DNA from: Flavobacteriales bacterium
GTDB lineage: Bacteria; Bacteroidota; Bacteroidia; Flavobacteriales_D; Crocinitomicaceae
Length of the DNA stretch: 64,000 nt
NCBI GenBank assembly: GCA_947460825.1
Contig: CANHHA010000004.1
Span: 1 to 64,000 of the forward strand
Reading direction: 5' to 3'
Numbering within the stretch: the stretch's first letter is position 1; the number at the start of each line of letters is the position of its first letter. Below are positions 16,807 to 24,434 of the stretch, piece by piece. The notes beneath the pieces were generated by a model. It was given only the letters and a program-made list of their open reading frames with translations, was not told where the DNA came from and did no database searches. The position numbers were made by a program, and so were the translations under genes.

Positions 16807-19800
16807 TCCTGTTTCACAAAAGGCTTAACGGACCTGGTTCCATCACTAAAGCTGGCTACAACCCGATATGTACCACGTGCCAATCCACTTATGTTAAGGT
16901 AAGAAAGCGCGCTCTGTATTGGACATTCCATCACCACACGACCTGCAGCATCTAAAATGCATACCGATTGAGCAATGCCATTGGTGAATTCTACATTCAA
17001 GAGTTCGTTCGCTGGATTTGGATAAAGCAACCAATTACTTCCGCTGAGTTCAGTCAATGAGGCATTATCCACAACCACTTCAAACGTTGTGGTATCCGAA
17101 CAATTGGCATTCGATGCAACTAAGGTTACGGTATATACACCAGGAACACTGTAGGTATGCGAAGGAGTGACTCCATTCGATGAATTATTATCCCCGAAAT
17201 TCCAATGGTATTGTGTGGCATTATTGGAGGCATTCGCAACTACACTTGCTGTCATTCCTGTGGCGGAAATACTCGCTACTGCGGTAACTTCATCCATAAC
17301 TAATTGAACGGGGGTTCTCGGACTGATGCATGGATCTTTAACCACTTCCCAATCATAAAAATAATAGTAGAATGCACCGCCTGCGCTTGAACCTGTAATG
17401 GAAACTAAACCCGGAATTTGATACGGGAACACCGCACCTGCATTATTACGGTACAAATTCATCTGCGCGCCACCGATTCGATAATTCACCCCGGGTTCCA
17501 CATGAAAGTTCAATGAAATCCGCGAACCTCCAGAAGGAATATTTAAAAACCTAGAATCTAACTGATTACCGCTCGCATCCCACAAGGTAATGGTACGGTC
17601 TCCCGTTGAACCTGCATTCACCCATGCAGAAACAATCGTTAGGGGTTCATTAACCGAGAAAATCATGTATTGCGTGGTTGCATTATTATGCTGTCCACCA
17701 GCACCAAAGGAATTATTTAAGGGACCAAGATATTGAGAAAGGTTATTCTCAACGGATTCTACCCAAACGGTATCCGTTTGTTGTAAGAGGGTAGAATAAC
17801 TCGACCCTGCCGTCAATAAGTTTCCATCAAATTCAGCATCATAATAGGACATGCTGCCATTTGCCGTTGCATTTACCGTAACCGAATCCGAGGCACACAC
17901 CGTAACACCTGCAGCGAGGGGTGCATCTGGACGATCAATGGTAATGTATTGAGCAAAACTGATGGTATCCGTTCCGAAGGCATTTCCAACAATCAAGGAA
18001 ACTGTATATTGACCGTCTTGCGTATACACATGACTAGGAAACTGAAGCGTAGATGCGGCGCCATCGCCAAAATCCCAAGTCCAACTCGTTGGACCTCCAG
18101 TAGACTGATCATAAAAATCAATAACCCCAGTACAACTAGTAACCGCGTTGGCTTGAAAATCAGCTCCCGGAGGATTGGTAGGTATTTGACACGCCCATGT
18201 CATAACAAATCCGGCATTGGTCACATAGGTATCAGAAAAAAACTTCAAGGTAACTGCACCGTATGTTGTATTAATCACCCCTGCATTCGGGAGCGTATTT
18301 CCTGTATATTGACCAATTAAAGGACTTGTATTGTTTGGCCCGTCATAAATGTACAGGTAATCGTAATTAGCCTCTAAATCAAAGATTGAAAAATTGAGGG
18401 TAATGCTCGCTGCCCCAATTGGAGCAATGGTAATCTCGCTGGTTACTAGGTCTTGATAATTGGCTGCCGCACCCCCCGGATCGAATAAGGTTCCTGTGCA
18501 TGAATTCTGGGTTTGATTCAATCCCATAGGATTCATGGTTATTGCACAAGGCAAGCTTGGATCCACATTAATGTAGTCCACCAAGATCAAGGTATCTGTA
18601 CCACAAGCCCCTCCACTTGCAATTAAGGAAACCGAATATAAGCCCGGGTTTTGATAGGAATGAGAAGGGTTTAAAGAAGACGATGTTGTGCCGTCGCCAA
18701 AATTCCATTGAAAGGTACCTGCATTAAAACTCTCGTTCGTGAAATTGACCAATGCTGGTGCCTGACAATAATCTTGAAAAGCGGTAGAGAAATCTGCATT
18801 GACGGTATAGGAAAAGGCGGGGCCCACCCCTACCGCGTACCACGCGTTGGTGGTACTCATTACCTCCGGAGAACATGCACCAAACAAATCAATAGCCGAC
18901 TGAACTGCATAAAAACGTGCATCTTGATAATCTGAATTTGGCGTTAAATAAAAGGTGTTGTTTCGAAATGCGATGCGCGCTGCATCCACAATACCTAAGC
19001 CGCTCACATTGTATGCGTTGTTGATATCGTTAGTGCCTGTGCCGCCCACTGTAAGTAAATAAAACCAAAAATTCTGAACCCCAGAATTCGTATGAACACC
19101 TCCGTTATCTTGGGTTCCAGTGTAATAGTTGGTACCTAGATAAGTATCCGGATCTGCAAAGGCGCTCGGATTACTCATGTTACGGATTCCATTACCATTG
19201 GGTGTGGCATCTTCCCCCATAATCCAATTTAAGGAATTGTTATTAGCAAAAGCCTCCACGGAAACACCAAAAATATCCGAAAAGGATTCATTCAAGGCAC
19301 CTGATTCATTCGCGTATACCAAATTGGAGGTATTTGAGGTCAGACCGTGTGCAATTTCATGGGCGGTAATATCAATCGCCGTAAGTGGCGTAAAGGTAGT
19401 TCCGTTTCCATCTCCATACGTCATGCGTTGTCCATCCCAAAAAGCATTATTGTAGTTGGTATTGTAATGCATATAGCTTTTCAATAAAAACCCATTCCCA
19501 TCAATGCTATTTCGGTTGTGGATTTGCCAAAAATAATCATAAGTCATTTCAGCTCCCCAATGCGCATCACCGGCAAAATGGTCCTGATTGACCGTGTTAT
19601 TCCAATAATTATCCGCATCAATAAAATCTACTGCTGCTCCGTAATTCGAGGTGTTATTCAAGTCAAAGGTTTGAATCCCATTTCCTCTTCCGGTTTCACG
19701 CAGCCTAAATTGAGAGGCAAAATAATCCGCCACCATCACGCGATTACCGGAATAGGCGGTAACTGCAATACCGTTGCTGTCCGCAGTATGTATTCTGTTT

Positions 19801-20447
19801 TCCGCTGCTACAATTTGATTTGTATGGGCATCTATATAAATGAACTGTCGAGACAGGGGCTCATCTGCGTATACATCCATACCATAAACCAAGGTGGATG
19901 TGTTACCTGAAGGGTTCCTGTACCACATCAATTGCGGTGTGGGATAATAGCTGCCCTCGCTTCCTTGTTCCCTTTTGAGTAAGGCTTCTTCTTCTGGCAT
20001 CTCCCACTTGTAGCGCGTTGCATGCACATGATTCAGCGCTGTTTCTATCACTTGGTCGCTTGAAATGGAGGGCGTAATCGAACCCGAAACCTTATCCAGT
20101 GCCGCATTAACAGAAACCAAAAGACTCCCATTCATGTGAATTTTAATGGCGTTATGATGAATTGGAATGCCTTTGTAGGTTAGCGAATAGGTGTAATGAA
20201 TCCACCCGAGCTGATCACTTATTTTATCCGAAAGGATGAACGAATATTCCTCTGGTAACTCGAATAAATCATGGATAAATTTACCATGGGATTCAGGTGC
20301 CAAGGAAACGTTCCCGTCAAATTTTATGAAGCGCGGAAAAGACTCTTTCGGTTGCTTCCAAATGGAAGTGATATGATCTTGTGATATGGATTGTGCAGTA
20401 AGTTGCAGGGATGCAAAAAACAGCAACGATAGGGTAAAAACTTTCAT
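16803..20447 (-). CDS. secreted M4 metalloprotease with PKD/CUB domains and T9SS tail
   Basis: A 1214-residue thermolysin-family protease exported by T9SS. Order: signal peptide (1-18); FTP and PepSY-like propeptide (about 45-190); peptidase M4 (about 225-545) with zinc site H363-E-I-A-H367 and third ligand E387 in GALNESFSD; PKD domain (about 555-620, FQWNFGDGTTSSSLNPSHSY); CUB-like beta-sandwich (about 635-750); second PKD (about 760-840); an Ig-like or adhesive region (about 845-1040); third PKD (about 1055-1130); type A sorting domain (about 1140-1214, LYPNPANELLNVEF to the end). It should be cut by PorU and attached to the surface or released. The nearest neighbours are unrelated housekeeping genes. 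Likely role: extracellular protein digestion. Confidence 0.93.
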   Translation of the reverse strand: MKVFTLSLLFFASLQLTAQSISQDHITSIWKQPKESFPRFIKFDGNVSLAPESHGKFIHDLFELPEEYSFILSDKISDQLGWIHYTYSLTYKGIPIHHNAIKIHMNGSLLVSVNAALDKVSGSITPSISSDQVIETALNHVHATRYKWEMPEEEALLKREQGSEGSYYPTPQLMWYRNPSGNTSTLVYGMDVYADEPLSRQFIYIDAHTNQIVAAENRIHTADSNGIAVTAYSGNRVMVADYFASQFRLRETGRGNGIQTFDLNNTSNYGAAVDFIDADNYWNNTVNQDHFAGDAHWGAEMTYDYFWQIHNRNSIDGNGFLLKSYMHYNTNYNNAFWDGQRMTYGDGNGTTFTPLTAIDITAHEIAHGLTSNTSNLVYANESGALNESFSDIFGVSVEAFANNNSLNWIMGEDATPNGNGIRNMSNPSAFADPDTYLGTNYYTGTQDNGGVHTNSGVQNFWFYLLTVGGTGTNDINNAYNVSGLGIVDAARIAFRNNTFYLTPNSDYQDARFYAVQSAIDLFGACSPEVMSTTNAWYAVGVGPAFSYTVNADFSTAFQDYCQAPALVNFTNESFNAGTFQWNFGDGTTSSSLNPSHSYQNPGLYSVSLIASGGACGTDTLILVDYINVDPSLPCAITMNPMGLNQTQNSCTGTLFDPGGAAANYQDLVTSEITIAPIGAASITLNFSIFDLEANYDYLYIYDGPNNTSPLIGQYTGNTLPNAGVINTTYGAVTLKFFSDTYVTNAGFVMTWACQIPTNPPGADFQANAVTSCTGVIDFYDQSTGGPTSWTWDFGDGAASTLQFPSHVYTQDGQYTVSLIVGNAFGTDTISFAQYITIDRPDAPLAAGVTVCASDSVTVNATANGSMSYYDAEFDGNLLTAGSSYSTLLQQTDTVWVESVENNLSQYLGPLNNSFGAGGQHNNATTQYMIFSVNEPLTIVSAWVNAGSTGDRTITLWDASGNQLDSRFLNIPSGGSRISLNFHVEPGVNYRIGGAQMNLYRNNAGAVFPYQIPGLVSITGSSAGGAFYYYFYDWEVVKDPCISPRTPVQLVMDEVTAVASISATGMTASVVANASNNATQYHWNFGDNNSSNGVTPSHTYSVPGVYTVTLVASNANCSDTTTFEVVVDNASLTELSGSNWLLYPNPANELLNVEFTNGIAQSVCILDAAGRVVMECPIQSALSYLNISGLARGTYRVVASFSDGTRSVKPFVKQD

Positions 20448-20488
20448 AGGGTAGCTTAGGTCCCTAAAAGTATAAAAACGAACTCAAT

Positions 20489-22387
20489 TTACATGCGCTC
20501 AGGCGCATTAATCCCCAAAATAGTTAACCCAGTTTTTAAAACCTTGGCGACATTCTTTGAGATTAATATGCGCGCAGCCCGCAACCCTTCGTTGGCTTCA
20601 TTTAGTATCGGACTTTGCTGATAAAAAGAATTATAAGCTTTTGTAAGTTCATACAGGTAATTTGCCAATAAGGCCGGAGAATAATTGTCAGCTGCTTCGG
20701 CAATCGTTTGAGGAAATGCCGCAAGTACTTTAATCAACTCAATTTCTCCTGATTCAATCACCAGCGCGGACTCATCGATTTCCACTAATTCTGCCTTTCG
20801 CAATAAGGAATTAATTCGGGCGTAGGTGTATTGAATAAACGGACCGGTATTTCCAGTTAAATCTATCGATTCCTCTGGATTGAATAACATTCGTTTTTTC
20901 GGGTCAACTTTCAATAAATAATATTTCAGTCCTCCCATTCCAATCGATTCGAAAAGCACGTTGCGTTCCGTTTCTGATAACTCAGCAATCTGACCGCGTT
21001 CTTGTGTCATTACCGTAGCCGCATTCACCACCTCCTCCATGAGGTCATCTGCATCTACCACCGTACCTTCCCTAGATTTCATTTTCCCTGAAGGAAGATC
21101 CACCATGCCATAGGATAAATGAAAGCAGTTTTTCGCCCATGAATAACCTAATTTATAAAGGATTAAAAACAACACTTTAAAATGATAATCTTGCTCATTC
21201 CCTACCGTATAAACGATTGCAGATAAGGATGGATAATCATGAAAACGTTCTATCGCAGTGCCTATGTCTTGTGTTATATATACGGCTGTACCATCGGCTC
21301 GAAGCACGAGTTTTTCATCTAAACCATCAGGTGTAAGATCAATCCAAATACTGCCATCGGGTTTTTGATAAAAGACACCACGCGCCAAACCGTCCATTAC
21401 CTGATCTTTACCGAGTAAGAAGGTATCGCTTTCGTAATACAATTTATCAAAATCTACCCCCATGCGTTGATAGGTCACATCAAATCCTTCGTACACCCAA
21501 CCGTTCATGGCGGACCACATTAAATAGGTTTCTGGATCTCTTCCCTCCCATCGCACCAACATGTCTTGGGCCGCTCTTAGAATCTCGGTTTCATTCTTAG
21601 CGAGCTCCTTAATCTTATCTGAAATGACCGCTTGTGCCTTTTCCTCTTTTCCAACGAGCGCTTGATCTAATTCCTGAAATTTTTCGAGCGCCGAGGCAGA
21701 AGTGTTAGAAAAATCTCCCGCATTCCAACGCGCAAGTACTTCTTTAACTTCAAGCTGCAGATGCTTTTCAAACTCCACATAATACTTACCAACTAACTTA
21801 TCCCCTTTGAGCCCAGAATTAGCGGGAGTTTCACGTTCGCCATTGGATTGAAGCGGCGCAAAGCGATGCCAAGCCAACATGCTTTTACAAATATGGATTC
21901 CTCGGTCGTTAATGACTTGGGTTTTGATGACTTGATGCCCATGGGCTTTTTTTAATTGCGCGACCGCATAGCCAAGGAAAATATTTCTAAGGTGACCTAA
22001 ATGCAGCGGTTTATTGGTGTTCGGTGAAGCATATTCCACCATGACCATCTGCTTAGAATCGGGGTCAGCTATGCCGAACGAATCGTTTTGATGGATTGTG
22101 ATGAGTTGATCAGACCATAAAGTCTCGGAAAATACAAAATTTAAAAATCCTTGAATCACTTCGAAATCCGCAACAAATGAAACTTCTGATTTCACATGCT
22201 TTCCGATAAGTTCGGCAACTTGTGCCGGCGGTAATTGAAGTGCTTTAGCAAATGGAAAAACCATCAAGGTCACATCACCACGAACGCCTTTGCGCGTAGG
22301 TTGAAACTGAATCCAAGATGGATCAATATCAATTCCTATCCATTCCTTCCCTTTAGATAGAAGGATTTCCTTCAACGCTACTTCCAT
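20489..22387 (-). CDS. argS: arginyl-tRNA synthetase
   Basis: ArgS charges tRNA-Arg with arginine using ATP. The 632-residue class I synthetase has an N-terminal additional domain (about 1-115), the HIGH signature in the form ASPNTNKPLHLGHLRNIFLG (about 125-144), the catalytic Rossmann core with TYQRMGVDFDKLYYESDTFL, and the KMSKS-equivalent DLPSGKMKSREGTVVDADDL. The helical anticodon-binding domain near the C-terminus ends KTGLTILGINAPERM, as in the family. Its ATG overlaps the end of the arginase gene by 10 bp, so it is the second gene of an arginine-linked pair and its translation is probably coupled. Confidence 0.97.
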   Translation of the reverse strand: MEVALKEILLSKGKEWIGIDIDPSWIQFQPTRKGVRGDVTLMVFPFAKALQLPPAQVAELIGKHVKSEVSFVADFEVIQGFLNFVFSETLWSDQLITIHQNDSFGIADPDSKQMVMVEYASPNTNKPLHLGHLRNIFLGYAVAQLKKAHGHQVIKTQVINDRGIHICKSMLAWHRFAPLQSNGERETPANSGLKGDKLVGKYYVEFEKHLQLEVKEVLARWNAGDFSNTSASALEKFQELDQALVGKEEKAQAVISDKIKELAKNETEILRAAQDMLVRWEGRDPETYLMWSAMNGWVYEGFDVTYQRMGVDFDKLYYESDTFLLGKDQVMDGLARGVFYQKPDGSIWIDLTPDGLDEKLVLRADGTAVYITQDIGTAIERFHDYPSLSAIVYTVGNEQDYHFKVLFLILYKLGYSWAKNCFHLSYGMVDLPSGKMKSREGTVVDADDLMEEVVNAATVMTQERGQIAELSETERNVLFESIGMGGLKYYLLKVDPKKRMLFNPEESIDLTGNTGPFIQYTYARINSLLRKAELVEIDESALVIESGEIELIKVLAAFPQTIAEAADNYSPALLANYLYELTKAYNSFYQQSPILNEANEGLRAARILISKNVAKVLKTGLTILGINAPERM

Positions 22388-23337
22388 GATTCAATTAAGG
22401 TACGTGTACAATTGGTGATTAACTCGAGGGCAACCTCGGCCATTCTATTTTTTTTCTCGTCCAGGGTTGGATTCACCTCAACAAATTCCAAGGCGACTAA
22501 CTTAGGAGAACGACACAATCCTTCGAGGAGTGATTTTGCTTCTTGTATCGTTAATCCATTAGGTACCGGTGTACCCGTACCAAAGGACGTTTCAACTGGA
22601 TCCATCGAGTCTACATCAAAGGAGACATAAAGGATATCACAGGCATTCAATTGATTTGTGATTTGTTCTAAGGCTTTTTGAACACCAAGTGACCGAACCT
22701 TTTCCACCGTGATATTGGTGATGTGCTCTGCTTCAATAATCGCCTCTTCTTCAGGTTCCGTACTGCGCACACCAACATAAATCAAATCTGAAAACTTTAC
22801 TGAATTACTTTTTAATTGTGTCCATTGAAGCGATGTTTCGATGTCCACATGATTTCGTTGACATGGGAGATTATCGACACCCAAGGCTGTTGCAAGGGGC
22901 ATGCCGTGCAAGTTACCGGAGGGCGTAGTATATGGCGAGTGCAAATCCGCATGGGCATCTATCCAAACCACCCCAATGCGTTTGTCGGGGAAAGCGGCTT
23001 TTAAACCATGCAAGGTTCCACCTGCAGAAGCGTGGTCACCTGCTAAAATAAGAGGAAACCGATTGGCTTGAATATGGGAAGCCAAGGCGGAAGAAACCGT
23101 TTGATAGACTTGTTGCATCCCGTCAATCCGTTTCGCTAAGGGGTAGATAACCGGACGATCAAGAAGGTGATTCAAGTCGGGAAGTACTTCCCATACGACT
23201 TTGCTAAAGAGTTGATTTTCCTGGGTTCTTGCTGCAGCTTGAATAGCGAAAGGACCCAAGGAAGCCCCTCGAGTTCCTGCCCCTAATTCCGAGGGGTTTA
23301 TGATAAGTTGGATCGTTCTGCTCATGGCGGGTTCCAT
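22378..23337 (-). CDS. arginase family hydrolase
   Basis: Arginase converts arginine to ornithine and urea. The 319-residue protein carries the ureohydrolase metal motifs GDHASAGG (about 118-125), DAHADLHSP (about 146-154) and SFDVDSMDP (about 244-252), which bind two manganese ions. The pattern of MSRTIQLIINPSELGAGTRGASLGP at the N-terminus is typical of arginases rather than agmatinases. The start could be 23337 (MEPAMSR) or the ATG at 23325 (MSRTIQ); the latter gives the family-like N-terminus. A TATCTTTG box 15 nt upstream of the first ATG supports transcription start here. It overlaps argS, linking arginine breakdown and arginine charging in one mRNA. Confidence 0.9.
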   Translation of the reverse strand: MEPAMSRTIQLIINPSELGAGTRGASLGPFAIQAAARTQENQLFSKVVWEVLPDLNHLLDRPVIYPLAKRIDGMQQVYQTVSSALASHIQANRFPLILAGDHASAGGTLHGLKAAFPDKRIGVVWIDAHADLHSPYTTPSGNLHGMPLATALGVDNLPCQRNHVDIETSLQWTQLKSNSVKFSDLIYVGVRSTEPEEEAIIEAEHITNITVEKVRSLGVQKALEQITNQLNACDILYVSFDVDSMDPVETSFGTGTPVPNGLTIQEAKSLLEGLCRSPKLVALEFVEVNPTLDEKKNRMAEVALELITNCTRTLIESWK

Positions 23338-23352
23338 TCAATAGGAACTAGA

Positions 23353-23360
23353 CAAAGATA
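23353..23360 (-). promoter_or_regulatory. -7 box (TATCTTTG) of arginase-argS
   Basis: A perfect TAnnTTTG, 15 nt upstream of the first possible ATG. It is the best promoter for the arginase-argS pair. Confidence 0.5.
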
Positions 23361-23413
23361 CAAAAGTTGACCACCTAACGAAAAGAAAACTTTCAGGATT
23401 AGGCGAAAGGCTG

Positions 23414-23421
23414 TATATTCG
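23414..23421 (+). promoter_or_regulatory. -7 box (TATATTCG) of the tRNA-Ala locus
   Basis: A TAnnTTCG-type box. Predicted start near 23426, only about 6 nt before the first 51-bp tRNA-like unit, as expected for a tRNA leader. The array therefore seems to lie between the original promoter and the tRNA. Confidence 0.45.
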
Positions 23422-23431
23422 CACTCACAAT

Positions 23432-23584
23432 GGGGATGTAGCTTTCCGCAGTCGCGGAACTAGAGCGAGTGATTAAAAATATGGGGATGTAGCTTTCCGC
23501 AGTCGCGGAACTAGAGCGAGTGATTAAAAATATGGGGATGTAGCTTTCCGCAGTCGCGGAACTAGAGCGAGTGATTAAAAATAT
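23432..23584 (+). repeat. three identical 51-bp tandem units mimicking the 5' half of tRNA-Ala
   Basis: Units start at 23432, 23483 and 23534, and the true tRNA starts exactly one period later at 23585. Each unit begins with the same 12 bases as the tRNA (GGGGATGTAGCT), covering the acceptor 5' strand and D-stem. A hairpin, TTCCGC-AGTC-GCGGAA, then replaces the D-loop. The tRNA sequence CTAGAGCG (D-stem 3' strand) follows, and the unit ends in a 15-base AT-rich spacer before the anticodon stem would begin. The AT-rich end also precedes the real tRNA. The three copies are identical, which suggests recent amplification or active homogenisation. Confidence 0.85.
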
Positions 23585-23658
23585 GGGGATGTAGCTCAGT
23601 TGGCTAGAGCGCTTGACTGGCAGTCAAGAGGTCGTCGGTTCGAGCCCGATCTTCTCCA
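23585..23658 (+). tRNA. tRNA-Ala (anticodon GGC)
   Basis: A 74-nt cloverleaf can be drawn. Acceptor GGGGATG pairs with CTTCTCC, with the alanine identity pair G3-U70; D-stem GCTC/GAGC; anticodon stem CTTGA/TCAAG around loop CTGGCAG, giving anticodon GGC for GCC/GCU; T-stem GTCGG/CCGAT around TTCGAGC; discriminator A. CCA is not encoded (ACA follows). Acceptor position 6-67 is a T-T mismatch, which weakens an otherwise standard stem. A strong terminator follows 9 nt later. The gene is flanked on both sides by partial copies of itself. Confidence 0.95.
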
Positions 23659-23667
23659 CAAATAAAG

Positions 23668-23690
23668 AAGCCCCTTTTGGGGCTTTTTCT
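23668..23690 (+). terminator. terminator of tRNA-Ala
   Basis: Perfect stem AAGCCCC/GGGGCTT with loop TTTT, then a T-run. It is repeated twice more downstream with copies of the tRNA 3' end. Confidence 0.9.
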
Positions 23691-23702
23691 ATTTTTAAAA
23701 CC

Positions 23703-23790
23703 ATCGGGCGAGCACTTAGCGAAGCGATTTCACGACCAAAGGGAGTAGCTTATGCCGAACGAAGTTGAGGTAAGCCCGATCTTCTCCACA
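23703..23790 (+). repeat. downstream module 1: inverted arm plus copy of the tRNA-Ala 3' end
   Basis: ATCGGGC at 23703-23709 is the inverted partner of GCCCGAT at 23774-23780. The stretch 23773-23790 (AGCCCGATCTTCTCCACA) is identical to the tRNA 3' end at 23643-23660. The T-arm loop is thus replaced by a long hairpin while the acceptor 3' strand and discriminator are kept. The interior contains GCGAAGCGATTTCACGACC and GCCGAACGAAGTTGAGG, motifs also found in modules 2 or 3. Confidence 0.8.
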
Positions 23791-23797
23791 ATTAAAG

Positions 23798-23820
23798 AAG
23801 CCCCTTTTGGGGCTTTTTCT
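23798..23820 (+). terminator. terminator copy 2
   Basis: Same AAGCCCC-TTTT-GGGGCTT stem and T-run as the tRNA terminator, placed after the first copied tRNA end. Confidence 0.8.
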
Positions 23821-23832
23821 ATTTTTAAAACC

Positions 23833-23886
23833 ATCGGGCGAGAGGTTTATGCCGAACGAAGTTGAGGTAAGCCCGATCTTCTCCAC
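23833..23886 (+). repeat. downstream module 2: second copy of the tRNA-Ala 3' end
   Basis: Inverted arms ATCGGGC (23833-23839) and GCCCGAT (23871-23877) enclose a shorter interior than module 1. The tail AGCCCGATCTTCTCCAC at 23870-23886 again copies the tRNA end. It lacks the GCGAAGCGATTTCACGACC part. Confidence 0.8.
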
Positions 23887-23894
23887 GTATAAAG

Positions 23895-23916
23895 AAGCCC
23901 CGCTTGGGGCTTTTTC
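23895..23916 (+). terminator. terminator copy 3
   Basis: Stem AAGCCCC/GGGGCTT with loop changed to GCTT, then a T-run. Confidence 0.75.
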
Positions 23917-23930
23917 TATTTTTAAAACCA

Positions 23931-23998
23931 TCCCGCGATCACTGAGCGAAGCGATTTCACGACCAACGGGAGTAACATTATGCGCCTTGGCGGGAGTC
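23931..23998 (+). repeat. downstream module 3, diverged and without the tRNA tail
   Basis: Arms TCCCGC (23931-23936) and GCGGGA (23990-23995) pair, and the interior shares GAAGCGATTTCACGACCAA with module 1. No CTTCTCCAC tRNA tail follows, so the series ends here. From 24001 to the next gene there is nothing recognisable. Confidence 0.6.
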
Positions 23999-24058
23999 CA
24001 TATATTGTGTCCACAATAACTCTAATGAAATTTATTATCTTTATCCAAAATAATGATC

Positions 24059-24391
24059 ATGAAAAAACTTTGCTTAATCCTAGGGCTTTTGGTTTCTTTA
24101 AATGCTTTTACCCAGACCGTTTACTCCGTAGATTCTAAATATGATGCAGACGTTAAGGTGTATGTTGCTTCTTCTAAGTATGATGCGGATTTGGTAGTCT
24201 ATAAATGTTCATCGAAATATGACGCGACCGACAACAAGGGCTTGTGGTTCTTTGCCTCTTCAAAATATGATGCTAAAAAGAAGATTTATTTCTGCGATAG
24301 CAAATATGATGCAGACTTAATTATCTACTTTACAGACAGCAAGTACGATGCGCAATGGAGAACAAGCAGTAAAAAAAGTTTGATGTATTAA
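24059..24391 (+). CDS. secreted SKYDA-repeat protein (DUF6150-like)
   Basis: A roughly 110-residue exported protein. A signal peptide (MKKLCLILGLLVSLNAFTQ) precedes six repeats, each built on SKYDA with about 13-16 residues per unit and an aromatic-rich strand between (for example DVKVYVA, DLVVYKC, KKIYFCD, DLIIYFT). This alternating pattern suggests a small repeat-built beta structure such as a solenoid. It matches the DUF6150 type of short Bacteroidota proteins, whose function is unknown. An ATG two codons upstream (24053) is also possible; 24059 gives the normal signal peptide. It is the first gene after the tRNA-like array and stands 43 bp before the transpeptidase run. Confidence 0.75.
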   Translation: MKKLCLILGLLVSLNAFTQTVYSVDSKYDADVKVYVASSKYDADLVVYKCSSKYDATDNKGLWFFASSKYDAKKKIYFCDSKYDADLIIYFTDSKYDAQWRTSSKKSLMY

Positions 24392-24434
24392 GAAAGGAAA
24401 TGTAACCATAGTCGAAAAGCTTGTTTGATAATCC

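Noticed and set aside
23432-23584. CRISPR-like array (51-bp repeats)
   Set aside because: The units are directly tandem with no unique spacers and are derived from the neighbouring tRNA.
23643-23886. Integrated genetic element between tRNA end copies
   Set aside because: Only 97-130 bp separate the copies; there is no integrase or cargo.
23716-23931. 71-residue reading frame on the minus strand through the tRNA-tail modules
   Set aside because: It only exists because the modules repeat in frame; it encodes terminator hairpins and copied tRNA ends.
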